Origin: a virus | IMG/VR virus record: IMGVR_UViG_3300042691_013741 | Location: 1-22,586 of that record | Reading direction: 5' to 3' (one strand) | Length of the DNA: 22,586 bases | Shown here: positions 5,823 to 12,777 of the stretch, in pieces | Layout of the letters: each line of letters opens with the position of its first letter | Numbering within the stretch: position 1 is the stretch's first letter | Position numbers and translations under genes: made by a program | The notes under the pieces: generated by a model | What the model saw: only the letters and a program-made list of their open reading frames with translations | What the model was told of the DNA's origin: nothing | Databases searched by the model: none

Positions 5823-6224
5823 CTAGAACGGAATCTCGTCAGATTCCAGATCGGTTCCAGCGGCGGCCGGTAGCCAGCGCTTGATTTCAAGGTACGCCTT
5901 GCCGGTCTTCTCGGAAATACGGTCACCGGGCCCAAGTTCTACCTTGGCAATCTTGCCGATGCAGTCCTCGGTTTCGATTACTAGGGTTCTCCCTTCGACG
6001 ACCTTTTTCCCGATGGCAGTAGCAAACTCAGCCACGTTGCGGCTGTTCTTGGCGGTGAAGACAACCCATGATTTGAACGTGAGCGGTCCCACTTTCACTT
6101 CGAGTTGCAGCATCTCGTTTCCGGCTTTGGAAACTGCTTCGATCGCGTGCTCAATACGTGCCAGATGGATTCCGGCCTCGATGGATTGCTGTTGCTCTGT
6201 TGTTTCGATTTTCAGTGATGGCAT
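5823..6224 (-). CDS. Small protein with SSB-like acidic tail
   Basis: A 133-residue protein, possibly a phage single-stranded DNA-binding protein. The central part (about residues 40-115) is beta-rich and fits an OB-like fold (QLEVKVGPLTFKSWVVFTA, later GRTLVIETEDCIGKIAKVEL, then AYLEIKRWLPA). The C-terminus ends ESDEIPF, closely matching the acidic DDIPF-type tip with which bacterial SSB proteins recruit partners. The position supports the reading: it directly follows the RecT-like annealing gene and precedes the replicative helicase. I infer SSB function from the tail and context; no clear OB-fold signature motif is seen. Confidence 0.7.
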   Translation of the reverse strand: MPSLKIETTEQQQSIEAGIHLARIEHAIEAVSKAGNEMLQLEVKVGPLTFKSWVVFTAKNSRNVAEFATAIGKKVVEGRTLVIETEDCIGKIAKVELGPGDRISEKTGKAYLEIKRWLPAAAGTDLESDEIPF

Positions 6225-6230
6225 ATGTAT

Positions 6231-6956
6231 TTAGATGGAAAACGCTGCAAAGAATCTTTCGGGAAATGCAACTGCCTGAGTCGCGATGTCGGCGGGAATG
6301 TCTAGGTAGGTTTCGCCTTCCTTGATCCATCCCCGTTTAAGTGCTCCTGCGGTGACTTTTTCACGCTGCGCACTGTTTTTGTCGGCAAGTAGCCGCTGCA
6401 TCGGGTTGATGCGCTGGATCGGTTCCGGCAGCGGTTGCGAGGTCGCCTCAATCTGAATCGGTTCTGGTTCGGTCTGCACTGTCACCGGCCCAAACTCGGC
6501 CACTTCCTCCGGCGCGTAAAGGCCAGACATGACGCCAGGGTAAATCCCACGCACGGCCTCGGAGATGCACCTAGCCTTGAGCATTTGTCTCGGAAACTTG
6601 CGCCAAGTTGGATTCGATGTCAGCCCGGCGCGCTCGGCGTCCTTAATGGTCCAGCTCACCTTCAGACTGCCCCCTTGAGGATGTGTAAACGTGCCACTGA
6701 CAGCCTCGTGAGTGTAGTCGTGCCACTCTACGCGCCCACCTGCCTGCTGAAATCGTGCAAGCATGGCCTCGGATTTCAAGGACGGCTTGCCGTTGATGAT
6801 GTGATAATCGCGGGCTGCCTCGGCTGGATGCCTGCCCTCGGCTTGGCATAGCAATCCCAATGCTAAAGCCTGCTCGGCAGTTTGGATCCCGAACAACTTG
6901 GATTTGGCGATGGCCTCGGCCATCAGTTTGGTTTGGTCGAATGGTATTAGTTGCAT
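6231..6956 (-). CDS. RecT-like single-strand annealing protein
   Basis: A 241-residue protein resembling the phage RecT group of single-strand annealing recombinases. The typical core is visible: IINGKPSLKSEAMLARFQQ (about residues 53-71), AGGRVEWHDYTHEAV, a strand pair ending LKVSWTIKDAERAGLT, and FPRQMLKARCISEAVRGIYPGV followed by MSGLYAPEEV. The last 90 residues are variable and proline-rich. It would anneal strands made by the nearby nuclease and protected by the SSB-like protein. Its start overlaps the resolvase stop by about 10 nt. The family assignment is from memory of conserved phrases; fold-level confirmation is lacking. Confidence 0.8.
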   Translation of the reverse strand: MQLIPFDQTKLMAEAIAKSKLFGIQTAEQALALGLLCQAEGRHPAEAARDYHIINGKPSLKSEAMLARFQQAGGRVEWHDYTHEAVSGTFTHPQGGSLKVSWTIKDAERAGLTSNPTWRKFPRQMLKARCISEAVRGIYPGVMSGLYAPEEVAEFGPVTVQTEPEPIQIEATSQPLPEPIQRINPMQRLLADKNSAQREKVTAGALKRGWIKEGETYLDIPADIATQAVAFPERFFAAFSI

Positions 6957-7459
6957 TTGGTTTTCATTTTTAATCCCGCCTCAAGAATGAGAAGAGCGTC
7001 TGCGGTTTTCAGTGTGACTGAAAGTTTGGGGAAAAGCGCCTGTGCGCGTCCTTTGAGATGAGCTTTCCAGCGGTTTCCGTGCGTCTTCTTGTCGCCCAGC
7101 CCAAGGGCCTGCTGCCACTTCTTGGGCGGGAGGTACTCGATCCGGGCGCCGTAGGCGGCCAGCAATCCCTCAATCCTGCCGTAATTGCGAAACATGGTTG
7201 CCATGCTGCTGCCGCTCATTTTACCCGCAAACTTTGGCAGTTCTTCAAGGAAGACCGTTGGCGTCAAATCATGTCGCTCAAATTTTCCGGGGATCCCGTT
7301 TCCGTAATCCTCAAACTCAACGCAAATGATTGAGATTTGCTCCATCATGTCGTGTAGGGTGCCCGGCATTGGCAATGCATGGACGCTGCCGTCGGTGTCA
7401 ATGTAGGCAATTCCGCCGCCCACGCCTGGGTCGATGGCGATGTAGTTTTGAGTGCTCAT
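6947..7459 (-). CDS. RuvC-like Holliday junction resolvase
   Basis: A 170-residue RNase-H-fold nuclease of the phage RuvC type, expected to cut branched DNA during recombination or before packaging. Motifs: YIAIDPGVGGGIAYID with Asp10, the FLEELPKF strand with Glu72/Glu73, PPKKWQ (about 111-116) and TADALLILEAG with Asp154, giving the acidic catalytic set. The start at 7459 is chosen because it overlaps the nuclease gene's stop (ATGA); a longer frame to 7507 lies inside that gene. It belongs to the block with the RecT-like and Cas4-like proteins. Confidence 0.88.
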   Translation of the reverse strand: MSTQNYIAIDPGVGGGIAYIDTDGSVHALPMPGTLHDMMEQISIICVEFEDYGNGIPGKFERHDLTPTVFLEELPKFAGKMSGSSMATMFRNYGRIEGLLAAYGARIEYLPPKKWQQALGLGDKKTHGNRWKAHLKGRAQALFPKLSVTLKTADALLILEAGLKMKTKCN

Positions 7460-8445
7460 TTTGCCTGTACCAAGGGAGCCTGCCCAACCTTTTTCTGCAC
7501 AATCCATTCCGGCAGCTCATGCCCGGCGTTGCTCCAAAGCGTCTCCGCTTTTTTGCGACTGAGTCCGCCCAGTGCGGCGATGGCATCACCGGCGCCGATT
7601 AGCCCTTCCTCGACTGCGCGTGCGACATGCTCGGCCTCGATGTACTCGGACGCCCTCGGCTTTTGCAGCCTCCAGCCGTGCACCGGCTGCCCAGCTTCGA
7701 GCAACTCGCGAGCCTTTGCCTTGGCCGCGTCTCTAAAATCCTCCAGCGTGCTACATGCCGTCAGGAACTTTCCAAGCTGCACCGGGTCGTTGAGCAGCGC
7801 TAGGAATCCCTCATCCTGCACTGTAGGCGCCAGTCCCGCCACTGTCACCAGCGCGCTGTCTTTGCTGGCAACGCGAGCGGGACAGGTCAGCGATTTGGCG
7901 CACCACCCGCAGTAATCGTTTTCACGCGGGCCGGTGCCGACGTTGGCAAGGATGCCGCGCACCATGTCGCTTGCGGACTTGTACGTCCAGTGGTGCGTCA
8001 CCAGTTTGCGCTGGTCGCAAAAAAGCAAATGCGTGCTCCACGTCTGCTCAAATCTCATCTGCATCAGGCCCAGCGCGTAGGCTGCCATTTGCCCTTGGTA
8101 GTCGTAAATCTGCCCGCTCTTGAGGTCCATGCTCCAGTTCGCCCTAGCAGCAATGCCGTCCACAGTGCCAGTGTGCTCCAGCCCCGCTGTCTGCACTCGG
8201 CATGCGTCGTCGGCTGTTACAAGCCCGTCTGCGCCGCCACCCAGATTCATGCACTGTTTTAGCGCCCAGCTAATGGCTGCGGCATCCTCGTCGGAGAGGT
8301 CCCGCGGGATCTCGCCTGTTGTCCAGGCGTCGCGAAAGACGCGGTCAAGCATTGTGCCGCGTTCGGCCGCCGGACTGGATCCCGGCGCGCCTTCGTACTG
8401 GCCGCAGAGGGCCAGCTTGGGGAGTGAGCTGTGTCGTATTTTCAT
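7456..8445 (-). CDS. Cas4/AddB-like iron-sulfur PD-(D/E)XK exonuclease
   Basis: A 329-residue nuclease of the RecB-like PD-(D/E)XK superfamily. Active-site residues are TVDGIA (Asp96), MDLKSG (Asp107-x-Lys109) and a YQGQM motif (Gln117 to Gln119). An ERGTMLDRVF stretch (about 28-37) matches the RG/H motif of the Cas4/RecB group. Four cysteines fit the AddB/Cas4 4Fe-4S pattern: Cys14 before the nuclease core, and Cys179, Cys182 and Cys188 (C-x2-C-x5-C) after it. Residues 200-329 are a further helical region. It probably supplies single-stranded ends to the RecT-like protein. Its start is coupled to the helicase-methyltransferase stop by TAATG. It could equally be classed as a phage DUF2800-type exonuclease. 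Confidence 0.85.
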   Translation of the reverse strand: MKIRHSSLPKLALCGQYEGAPGSSPAAERGTMLDRVFRDAWTTGEIPRDLSDEDAAAISWALKQCMNLGGGADGLVTADDACRVQTAGLEHTGTVDGIAARANWSMDLKSGQIYDYQGQMAAYALGLMQMRFEQTWSTHLLFCDQRKLVTHHWTYKSASDMVRGILANVGTGPRENDYCGWCAKSLTCPARVASKDSALVTVAGLAPTVQDEGFLALLNDPVQLGKFLTACSTLEDFRDAAKAKARELLEAGQPVHGWRLQKPRASEYIEAEHVARAVEEGLIGAGDAIAALGGLSRKKAETLWSNAGHELPEWIVQKKVGQAPLVQAK

Positions 8446-10634
8446 TAGAAAAGGCTCGGTTGAGCTTCAATGTTGCGAAGGTTTGTCACTGCATGTTCTG
8501 CGTAGCTTTTTTTCAATTCTGAGCCGACAAACTTCCTGCCAAGCGTCAACGCGCCGTAGCCTTCAGATCCAATGCCGGTAAACGGTGAGTAAACTAGATC
8601 GCCCGGATTACTCCAAAGCGTAATGGCTCGCTCGATCACGTCGAGCTGTAGCGGGCAAATGTGCTTTTCGTCTGCCTGATCTCGCGCCACCTCTCCGTTC
8701 AAAACGCGCCCTTGATCGACTGTCATCCAGACAGGAGATGCCACTTCCTGCCACCAAGAGACTGGAAACTCTGATCCGTCTTTTGTCACTGGGACAACCG
8801 TCTGCCCTGGTGCTCGGAAAACTAGCAGATAGTCAGCGCAGCCGACTCGCGAACTGGAGGAGTCGGTTTTGAGCGTCTTGTGCAGGAGGCCGTGCGCCTT
8901 TGTGCGCTGCATCTCTGTCACCGGACTCTTCCAGATGCAGATGCGAGAGTGAAACAGGAAATCATGCTTCCAAAATGCTCGGATAATTTCGCCGCTGAAA
9001 TCCTGAAACTGGATGGATCCCGTCTTCCACTTAGTCGAAAGCAAATCCACACAATGCACCGCCACTTCACGCCCAGGCTGCATGATCCGTTTTATTTCCT
9101 GGATCAGGAAATCAAAGTGCACCATGAAGTCTGCCATTGAGTCACAGTTTCCCATGTCTTGCGGGTCGTTTGAGTAGGTGAAAAGGTCAGCAAAAGGCGG
9201 GCTGAAAACTGAAAAGTCAATCGAGCCCGTCGGGATCATCTTGGCAACTCGGACACAGTCGCCGTGGTGCACTGTCCAATTCTTGCCTGAATAACTGTCC
9301 ACCCCTGTCTTTGCTTCCACTGTCTCGGACTTCTGAAAAGTCATTTCTGCTGCTGCTAGTTTCATGTTCTCTTGCATTTTCTCATGTTGCTCAATTTTGC
9401 GTCTGATTGATTGAAGGATGGCTCCTTCCGTCTTTGCCTGCACGATGTAGGCGTTCACCTCTTGCGTTTGCCCAAACCTGTAGGAGCGTCTGAGAGCTTG
9501 GTAGAAGTCCTCAAACGAGTAGGAAAGCCCGACAAACGCCACGTTGCGGCAGTGCTGCCAGTTTAAGCCAAACCCAGCAATGCTCGGCTTGGTAATAATT
9601 ACGCGAGCCCGCCCTTGGCTAAAATCACTCAGCAACGTTTCCTTGCGCGTTGATGTGTCAGAGCCCCGGACTTCAATTGCATCTGGTATGCGCTGCGCCA
9701 GGTTGTCTGCCTCGTCGTTCGTGTTACACCAGACAATCCAAGGTTCGCTTGATCCATTCACGAGATTTGCCACCGCATTGGATCGGTCTGCCGAGGTCAT
9801 GCGCATTTCGCGGTGCATCGTCGTCGCTGATAGCGTGGCAATGCGAAACAAGTCCTCCCCAGTGTTTGTGCTGATGTCAGCGTCCACCAGAATTGTTTGC
9901 ATGTTAAGTGCTGGCAGATCGTACCCAGCGTTTTCAAAGCCAATGTCAGACGGCTTTGAAACGCACGCGGCCCAACTCGCGAGCCATTTCCAAAACTCAC
10001 TCTCAGCGTGCTTTTTGAGCCGCCAGTCCCCAGTGTTGAACGTGTCGTTCACGAAGAACGTCGCCAGCATCTGAGCAGGCGAGCAGATCCCGAGAAAATC
10101 AGCGTGCTGCCCGAGTTCGGTGTAGTCGTTCGGTGATGGGGTCGCGGTACATGCGAGCCTATAGGGAGTCTGCGAAAAAGCATCTGTCAGTGCTTTTCTT
10201 GTCTTGCCTGTAAAGGATTTAAGGATGCTGCTCTCGTCCAAAACTACCCCGGCAAACACTGAACAGTCAAAATGCTCCAGCTTCTCGTAGTTCGTGATCC
10301 AGACTCCTGGTGCGGTGATTTCGTCGCCGCTGGCAATCTGATTTGCTTCGATTCCAAACTTCTGCGCTTCCCGTGCAGTTTGAGAAGCAACAGCCAACGG
10401 AGTAAGAATAAGCACGCTGCCGCCAGTATGTCGCACAACCTGGCTCGCCCATTCAAGCTGTTGAGCGGTCTTGCCAAGTCCGCAGTCCTCAAACAGTGCG
10501 CAACGGCCCTTCCTGACGGCCCATCGCACGATGTGCGCTTGCCAGTCAAACAGTGGAGCGATGATTGGCAGAGGTTCAAAACCGGCGTCCCGCACGGTCT
10601 TTTGCTTGCCTGTGATGTAGTCGTCGTAGGTCAT
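8445..10634 (-). CDS. SNF2-type helicase fused to N4/N6 DNA methyltransferase
   Basis: A 729-residue fusion. Residues 28-420 are an SF2 helicase of SNF2 type: Walker A EDCGLGKT (49-56), a DESS box (133-136), ACTATPSPND (161-170) and a C-terminal QALRRSYRFGQ (379-389). Residues 450-729 are a permuted, beta-class N4-cytosine or N6-adenine methyltransferase: catalytic SPPF (478-481) comes before the SAM-binding SPFTGIGSEG (683-692). No endonuclease motif is seen. The start at 10634 is set by GAGAGGA and an ATGA overlap; the frame extends to 10892, but that part is inside the zinc-protein gene. The helicase may move along DNA while the methylase modifies it. Phage P1 DarB also joins methylase and helicase, in the opposite order. 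Confidence 0.88.
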   Translation of the reverse strand: MTYDDYITGKQKTVRDAGFEPLPIIAPLFDWQAHIVRWAVRKGRCALFEDCGLGKTAQQLEWASQVVRHTGGSVLILTPLAVASQTAREAQKFGIEANQIASGDEITAPGVWITNYEKLEHFDCSVFAGVVLDESSILKSFTGKTRKALTDAFSQTPYRLACTATPSPNDYTELGQHADFLGICSPAQMLATFFVNDTFNTGDWRLKKHAESEFWKWLASWAACVSKPSDIGFENAGYDLPALNMQTILVDADISTNTGEDLFRIATLSATTMHREMRMTSADRSNAVANLVNGSSEPWIVWCNTNDEADNLAQRIPDAIEVRGSDTSTRKETLLSDFSQGRARVIITKPSIAGFGLNWQHCRNVAFVGLSYSFEDFYQALRRSYRFGQTQEVNAYIVQAKTEGAILQSIRRKIEQHEKMQENMKLAAAEMTFQKSETVEAKTGVDSYSGKNWTVHHGDCVRVAKMIPTGSIDFSVFSPPFADLFTYSNDPQDMGNCDSMADFMVHFDFLIQEIKRIMQPGREVAVHCVDLLSTKWKTGSIQFQDFSGEIIRAFWKHDFLFHSRICIWKSPVTEMQRTKAHGLLHKTLKTDSSSSRVGCADYLLVFRAPGQTVVPVTKDGSEFPVSWWQEVASPVWMTVDQGRVLNGEVARDQADEKHICPLQLDVIERAITLWSNPGDLVYSPFTGIGSEGYGALTLGRKFVGSELKKSYAEHAVTNLRNIEAQPSLF

Positions 10635-11209
10635 TTGGTTTTCCTCTCCGCGTTCCTGATTGCCCGGTATTCTTTGGAGCACTCCGGGCTGCATGCTTTG
10701 GCGATACCGCTGCCGGAGGGTCGCACTGGCTTGATCTGGTGGCAGATAATGCACTCGGCCATCTTTGGTAGGCTTTTGGTGTAGGTGTGCTGCGCCTTGA
10801 AGCTGGCGACCTGCATCGCTTGGCTGCAAATCCGCGAGCAGCAAACCTTTTTGCGGTCTGCCGGGCGGAACTCCTTCTGGCAGTTTTTGCATGGCTTAAT
10901 CGGAATCCGGCAGATCTCGCACTTGGTGAGCGTCCTCTTGTGCCGCTCAAATGTCACGCCGCACTCGCAGCACTGCGTAGTCTGCCAAGGTGCCAGCGGA
11001 CCACGCTTAATGATTGGCACTGGCACTAGGCCAGCGGGGTCGGGCCGTTTGATTAAGCCCTGGCGGATTGCCGCAGCAACTAGCGCAGGCATCTCTGCCA
11101 GCTCTGGCTTAAGCACGTTTTCGGCAAGTGTGCCCAGTCGGGCCATGTAGCACTTTTGGTGCCGGTGTGGCGCCGAGTAATACGGCGCGCCGTTCATGAG
11201 TCCGCTCAT
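10631..11209 (-). CDS. Cysteine-rich zinc-binding protein
   Basis: A 192-residue protein with three clusters of paired cysteines, probable zinc ribbons: Cys81/Cys83 with Cys97/Cys100, Cys107/Cys110 with Cys123-128, and Cys153/Cys156 with Cys173/Cys177. Short loops rich in Lys and Arg lie between them. The N-terminal 70 residues are a separate helical part ending PVPIIKRGPLAPW. The function is unknown; zinc ribbons of this type often bind nucleic acid, and some belong to HNH nucleases, but no HNH catalytic triad is evident. Its stop overlaps the start of the helicase-methyltransferase, so the two may act together. It follows a small membrane protein with an ATGA overlap. Confidence 0.75.
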   Translation of the reverse strand: MSGLMNGAPYYSAPHRHQKCYMARLGTLAENVLKPELAEMPALVAAAIRQGLIKRPDPAGLVPVPIIKRGPLAPWQTTQCCECGVTFERHKRTLTKCEICRIPIKPCKNCQKEFRPADRKKVCCSRICSQAMQVASFKAQHTYTKSLPKMAECIICHQIKPVRPSGSGIAKACSPECSKEYRAIRNAERKTK

Positions 11210-11421
11210 CGGGTAATGTGGAGCAGGACGGCCACGTTGATAAGAGTCAGCCCTGCAAATGTCAGCGCCTCGATTATGTCAGTGGACCCAGCAAGGGCCA
11301 TGATATCAACAACTGCCAGTGCCCAGAATCCGCTGGCGAAAAGGAGGCTGTGGCGCTTTTTGTTGGGCGGCGTTGGTGTTGGGCCCTGGAAAGGGCGGGA
11401 AGAATAGTGTGAGGTGCTCAT
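11206..11421 (-). CDS. Small two-segment membrane protein
   Basis: A 71-residue protein with two likely transmembrane helices, HSLLFASGFWALAVVDIMAL (about residues 25-44) and a second near residues 50-68 (EALTFAGLTLINVAVLL), after a basic, proline-rich N-terminus. The start at 11421 avoids overlap with the next gene upstream; the longer frame to 11592 is a shadow. Early-operon membrane peptides of phages sometimes act in superinfection exclusion or host takeover, which is a guess here. Its stop overlaps the zinc-protein start. Confidence 0.7.
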   Translation of the reverse strand: MSTSHYSSRPFQGPTPTPPNKKRHSLLFASGFWALAVVDIMALAGSTDIIEALTFAGLTLINVAVLLHITR

Positions 11422-11425
11422 CGGA

Positions 11426-11653
11426 TTAGCGAGGAAGAGCGTTTGCCATTGCAGCGCGGCGGTCAGTTCCGAGAGCGCCAAAAGAAGCTGGCTTGCGAGT
11501 GCCATCTGGCAAAATGAGACTGCACTCAAAACCAAGGTGCCAGCCGTAAGGGTGACGTTCGTTGCGGTAGTAGCGAATGCTGCGCGGATCAACGGTGCAA
11601 GGTCCGTAGGTATGGTCTTTGATGATCCAGCGCGGTTTGATTGTCGTGTTCAT
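11426..11653 (-). CDS. Hypothetical small protein
   Basis: A 75-residue protein, not recognised. It is rich in aromatic and basic residues (TIKPRWIIKDHTYGPCTVDP, then RYYRNERHPYGWHLGF) and looks beta-rich. The start is the only ATG after the hairpin cluster at 11684-11738. There is no ribosome binding site, only A-rich sequence (CAAAAACGACA) before the ATG. The hairpins just upstream may control it or end the previous transcript. Confidence 0.65.
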   Translation of the reverse strand: MNTTIKPRWIIKDHTYGPCTVDPRSIRYYRNERHPYGWHLGFECSLILPDGTRKPASFGALGTDRRAAMANALPR

Positions 11654-11683
11654 TGTCGTTTTTGGGTTTGTTGTTTACTCTCA

Positions 11684-11738
11684 GACGAAGGACGGCCTCG
11701 TCAGCACCCGCCTTACGGGTGGACGCCCCGGAGGGCGT
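11684..11738 (-). other. Cluster of three adjacent hairpins in an intergenic leader
   Basis: On the minus strand three stem-loops follow one another almost without gaps. The first is ACGCCC/GGGCGT with a TCCG tetraloop (11723-11738). The second is CACCCG/CGGGTG with a TAAGG loop (11705-11721). The third is GACGA/TCGTC with a 9-nt loop (11684-11702). They lie in the gap between the 11747-11950 gene and the 11426-11653 gene. No T-tract follows, so this is not a standard terminator. It could be a transcript end-stabiliser, a regulatory leader or a protein-binding RNA. Confidence 0.6.
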
Positions 11739-11746
11739 TTCGGCCT

Positions 11747-11950
11747 TTAGAACTTGCGAGCTGCCAGCTTTGCAAAACCTTCAGCCCCTAGGCGCTCGGT
11801 CAACACTTCTGTGTAAGCCTGCATGATGAGAACCTTTTCGCGGCCCTGTGCCTTGCTGTTCTTGCGGCGGGTCATAAAAAACATCATTTCGATCAAAGAT
11901 GTTTCGCAGGTTGCGAGGCGGTTGATGAGAGGAGCGATGGTCGTTGTCAT
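11747..11950 (-). CDS. Hypothetical small protein from a leaderless promoter
   Basis: A 67-residue protein of unknown function, helical and basic: TTTIAPLINRLATCETSLIEM, then MTRRKNSKAQGREKVLI and a C-terminal TERLGAEGFAKLAARKF. The ATG at 11950 is chosen because a promoter-like element ends 7 nt before it and a terminator lies behind that; the longer open frame to 12064 would run through the terminator. The gene therefore forms its own transcription unit start. No Shine-Dalgarno sequence is present, in keeping with a leaderless transcript. Confidence 0.65.
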   Translation of the reverse strand: MTTTIAPLINRLATCETSLIEMMFFMTRRKNSKAQGREKVLIMQAYTEVLTERLGAEGFAKLAARKF

Positions 11951-11987
11951 GGGCCCAACTATATCCACCCAAACGCGCTTGGCTAGC
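11950..11987 (-). promoter_or_regulatory. Promoter P1 predicting a leaderless mRNA
   Basis: On the minus strand a TAGCCA -35-like box (11980-11985), a 16-nt spacer and a TATAGT -10 box (11958-11963) are followed by 7 nt and then the ATG. The element GCTAGCCAAGCGCG..TGGGT...TATAGTTG is repeated almost exactly before the next gene upstream (P2). The +1 would fall within a base or two of the ATG. Confidence 0.6.
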
Positions 11988-11997
11988 TTTATTTTAA

Positions 11998-12027
11998 GAA
12001 AAAAAGCAGGGGGATTGGACCCCTGCT
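11998..12027 (-). terminator. Strong rho-independent terminator
   Basis: On the minus strand AGCAGGGG pairs with CCCCTGCT (arms 12020-12027 and 12005-12012) around a 7-nt loop, followed at once by a T7 run. It lies 9 nt beyond the stop of the 12036-12278 gene and just before promoter P1, so it separates two small transcription units. Confidence 0.88.
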
Positions 12028-12035
12028 CACATTTG

Positions 12036-12278
12036 CTAGGCGTGGATATATCCTTTCTTTGCAAGGTGCTTCACAACTTCGGTTTGCGAGTAGCTCTCAA
12101 AGTATTTTCCGCCAACCGGGTAAGCGTAAAACTTACCAGAAGCGAGTTGACCGATCATTGAGGCGGCTTGGCGCTCAAGGCGTTCGAGGCGGGCCATTGC
12201 GCGGTCTTCAGAGTTGAAGCGGAGGCGTTCAACGCGTTCGATTCTGGACCAGAAGGACTTTTCAGTGGTTGCTTTCAT
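12036..12278 (-). CDS. Hypothetical small protein from a leaderless promoter
   Basis: An 80-residue protein of unknown function. The N-terminal half is strongly helical with many Arg and Glu (ERVERLRFNSEDRAMARLER, about residues 14-33). The C-terminus is a more polar part with SGKFYAYPVGGKYFESYSQ and a final KHLAKKGYIHA. The start at 12278 sits 7 nt after the -10 box of promoter P2; a GTG two codons earlier is possible but lies inside the spacer. It ends 9 nt before the strong terminator, so it is likely a one-gene transcript. No Shine-Dalgarno sequence is seen. Confidence 0.7.
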   Translation of the reverse strand: MKATTEKSFWSRIERVERLRFNSEDRAMARLERLERQAASMIGQLASGKFYAYPVGGKYFESYSQTEVVKHLAKKGYIHA

Positions 12279-12315
12279 GAGCACAACTATAGCTACCCAT
12301 TCGCGCTTGGCTAGC
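12278..12315 (-). promoter_or_regulatory. Promoter P2 predicting a leaderless mRNA
   Basis: On the minus strand TAGCCA (12308-12313), 16 nt, then TATAGT (12286-12291), then 7 nt and the ATG at 12278. The -35 box overlaps the stop codon of the preceding gene. It is a near copy of P1, with 14 bases identical around the -35 box (GCTAGCCAAGCGCG) and TATAGTTG at the -10. Confidence 0.6.
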
Positions 12316-12484
12316 TATTTTGTGAACTTTTTTTCGCCCGCTTCAAAGCGTTCATTTCCCGTGCTTTAGGACGCGGCTTGCTGGCATTCCGGCGCGCTGC
12401 CTCTGCTTTTTTCTCGGACTTTGCTGCGCCGCCCAGCTTGCCAATCTCCCGGCAGTGCTCTCGGAGTGTTTTATCGGTTGCCAT
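12311..12484 (-). CDS. Short Lys/Arg/Ala-rich basic protein
   Basis: A 57-residue, strongly basic peptide (KLGGAAKSEKKAEAARRNAS, then PKAREMNALKRAKKSS). The KLGG...K..AA.RRNA phrase resembles small phage or plasmid peptides of the KGG type, of uncertain function; nucleic-acid binding is likely from charge alone. The start at 12484 overlaps the end of the DUF3310-like gene by 14 nt; the longer frame to 12550 is inside that gene. Confidence 0.7.
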   Translation of the reverse strand: MATDKTLREHCREIGKLGGAAKSEKKAEAARRNASKPRPKAREMNALKRAKKSSQNS

Positions 12485-12695
12485 TTTGATGCAAGCGGTT
12501 GATTTCGCGCTCGATGTACCAGATTGCTTTGCGCAAATCCTGCACGGCATCGCCTTTTTTCCCCTGTCGAATCAGGTATTTCAACGCATTCCCGATACAG
12601 AAGTTTTCGTGTTCGCAAATCGTAATGGCCTCAACGCCAGATTTGTGACTGGTGTAGTGGGCGGGATGGTTGACTGGGTCGTCGGGTTGCTTCAT
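12471..12695 (-). CDS. DUF3310-like phage protein
   Basis: A 74-residue protein matching the small phage family DUF3310, sometimes labelled nucleotide kinase although the activity is not well established. The family phrases are clear: PVNHPAHYT near the N-terminus, then GVEAITICEHENFCIGNALKYLIRQGKK and LRKAIWYIEREINRL. The start is the ATG at 12695, five codons after an alternative upstream start, because a promoter-like element (P3) ends five bases before it. Confidence 0.85.
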   Translation of the reverse strand: MKQPDDPVNHPAHYTSHKSGVEAITICEHENFCIGNALKYLIRQGKKGDAVQDLRKAIWYIEREINRLHQNGNR

Positions 12696-12730
12696 GCCGC
12701 ACCCTAGCAAACCCCGCTTTGCTGTCTAGG
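12695..12730 (-). promoter_or_regulatory. Possible promoter P3 of the early operon
   Basis: TAGACA (12723-12728 on the minus strand), a 16-nt spacer and TAGGGT (12701-12706), with the ATG five bases further on. It shares the CTAG lead, the 16-nt spacer and the short -10 to ATG distance with P1 and P2, but its -10 box is poor. It could start the early leftward transcript. Confidence 0.4.
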
Positions 12731-12777
12731 TCCTCTTTTTCAACGTCAACGCAAGTGCCTTTGTTTCATGAGGTAAC

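Noticed and set aside
10635-10892. N-terminal extension of the helicase-methyltransferase
   Set aside because: It lies inside the zinc-protein gene; the ATG at 10634 has a ribosome binding site and an ATGA overlap.
12005-12064. N-terminal extension of the 11747-11950 gene
   Set aside because: It would be translated through a strong terminator hairpin, and the promoter-like element sits just before the shorter start.
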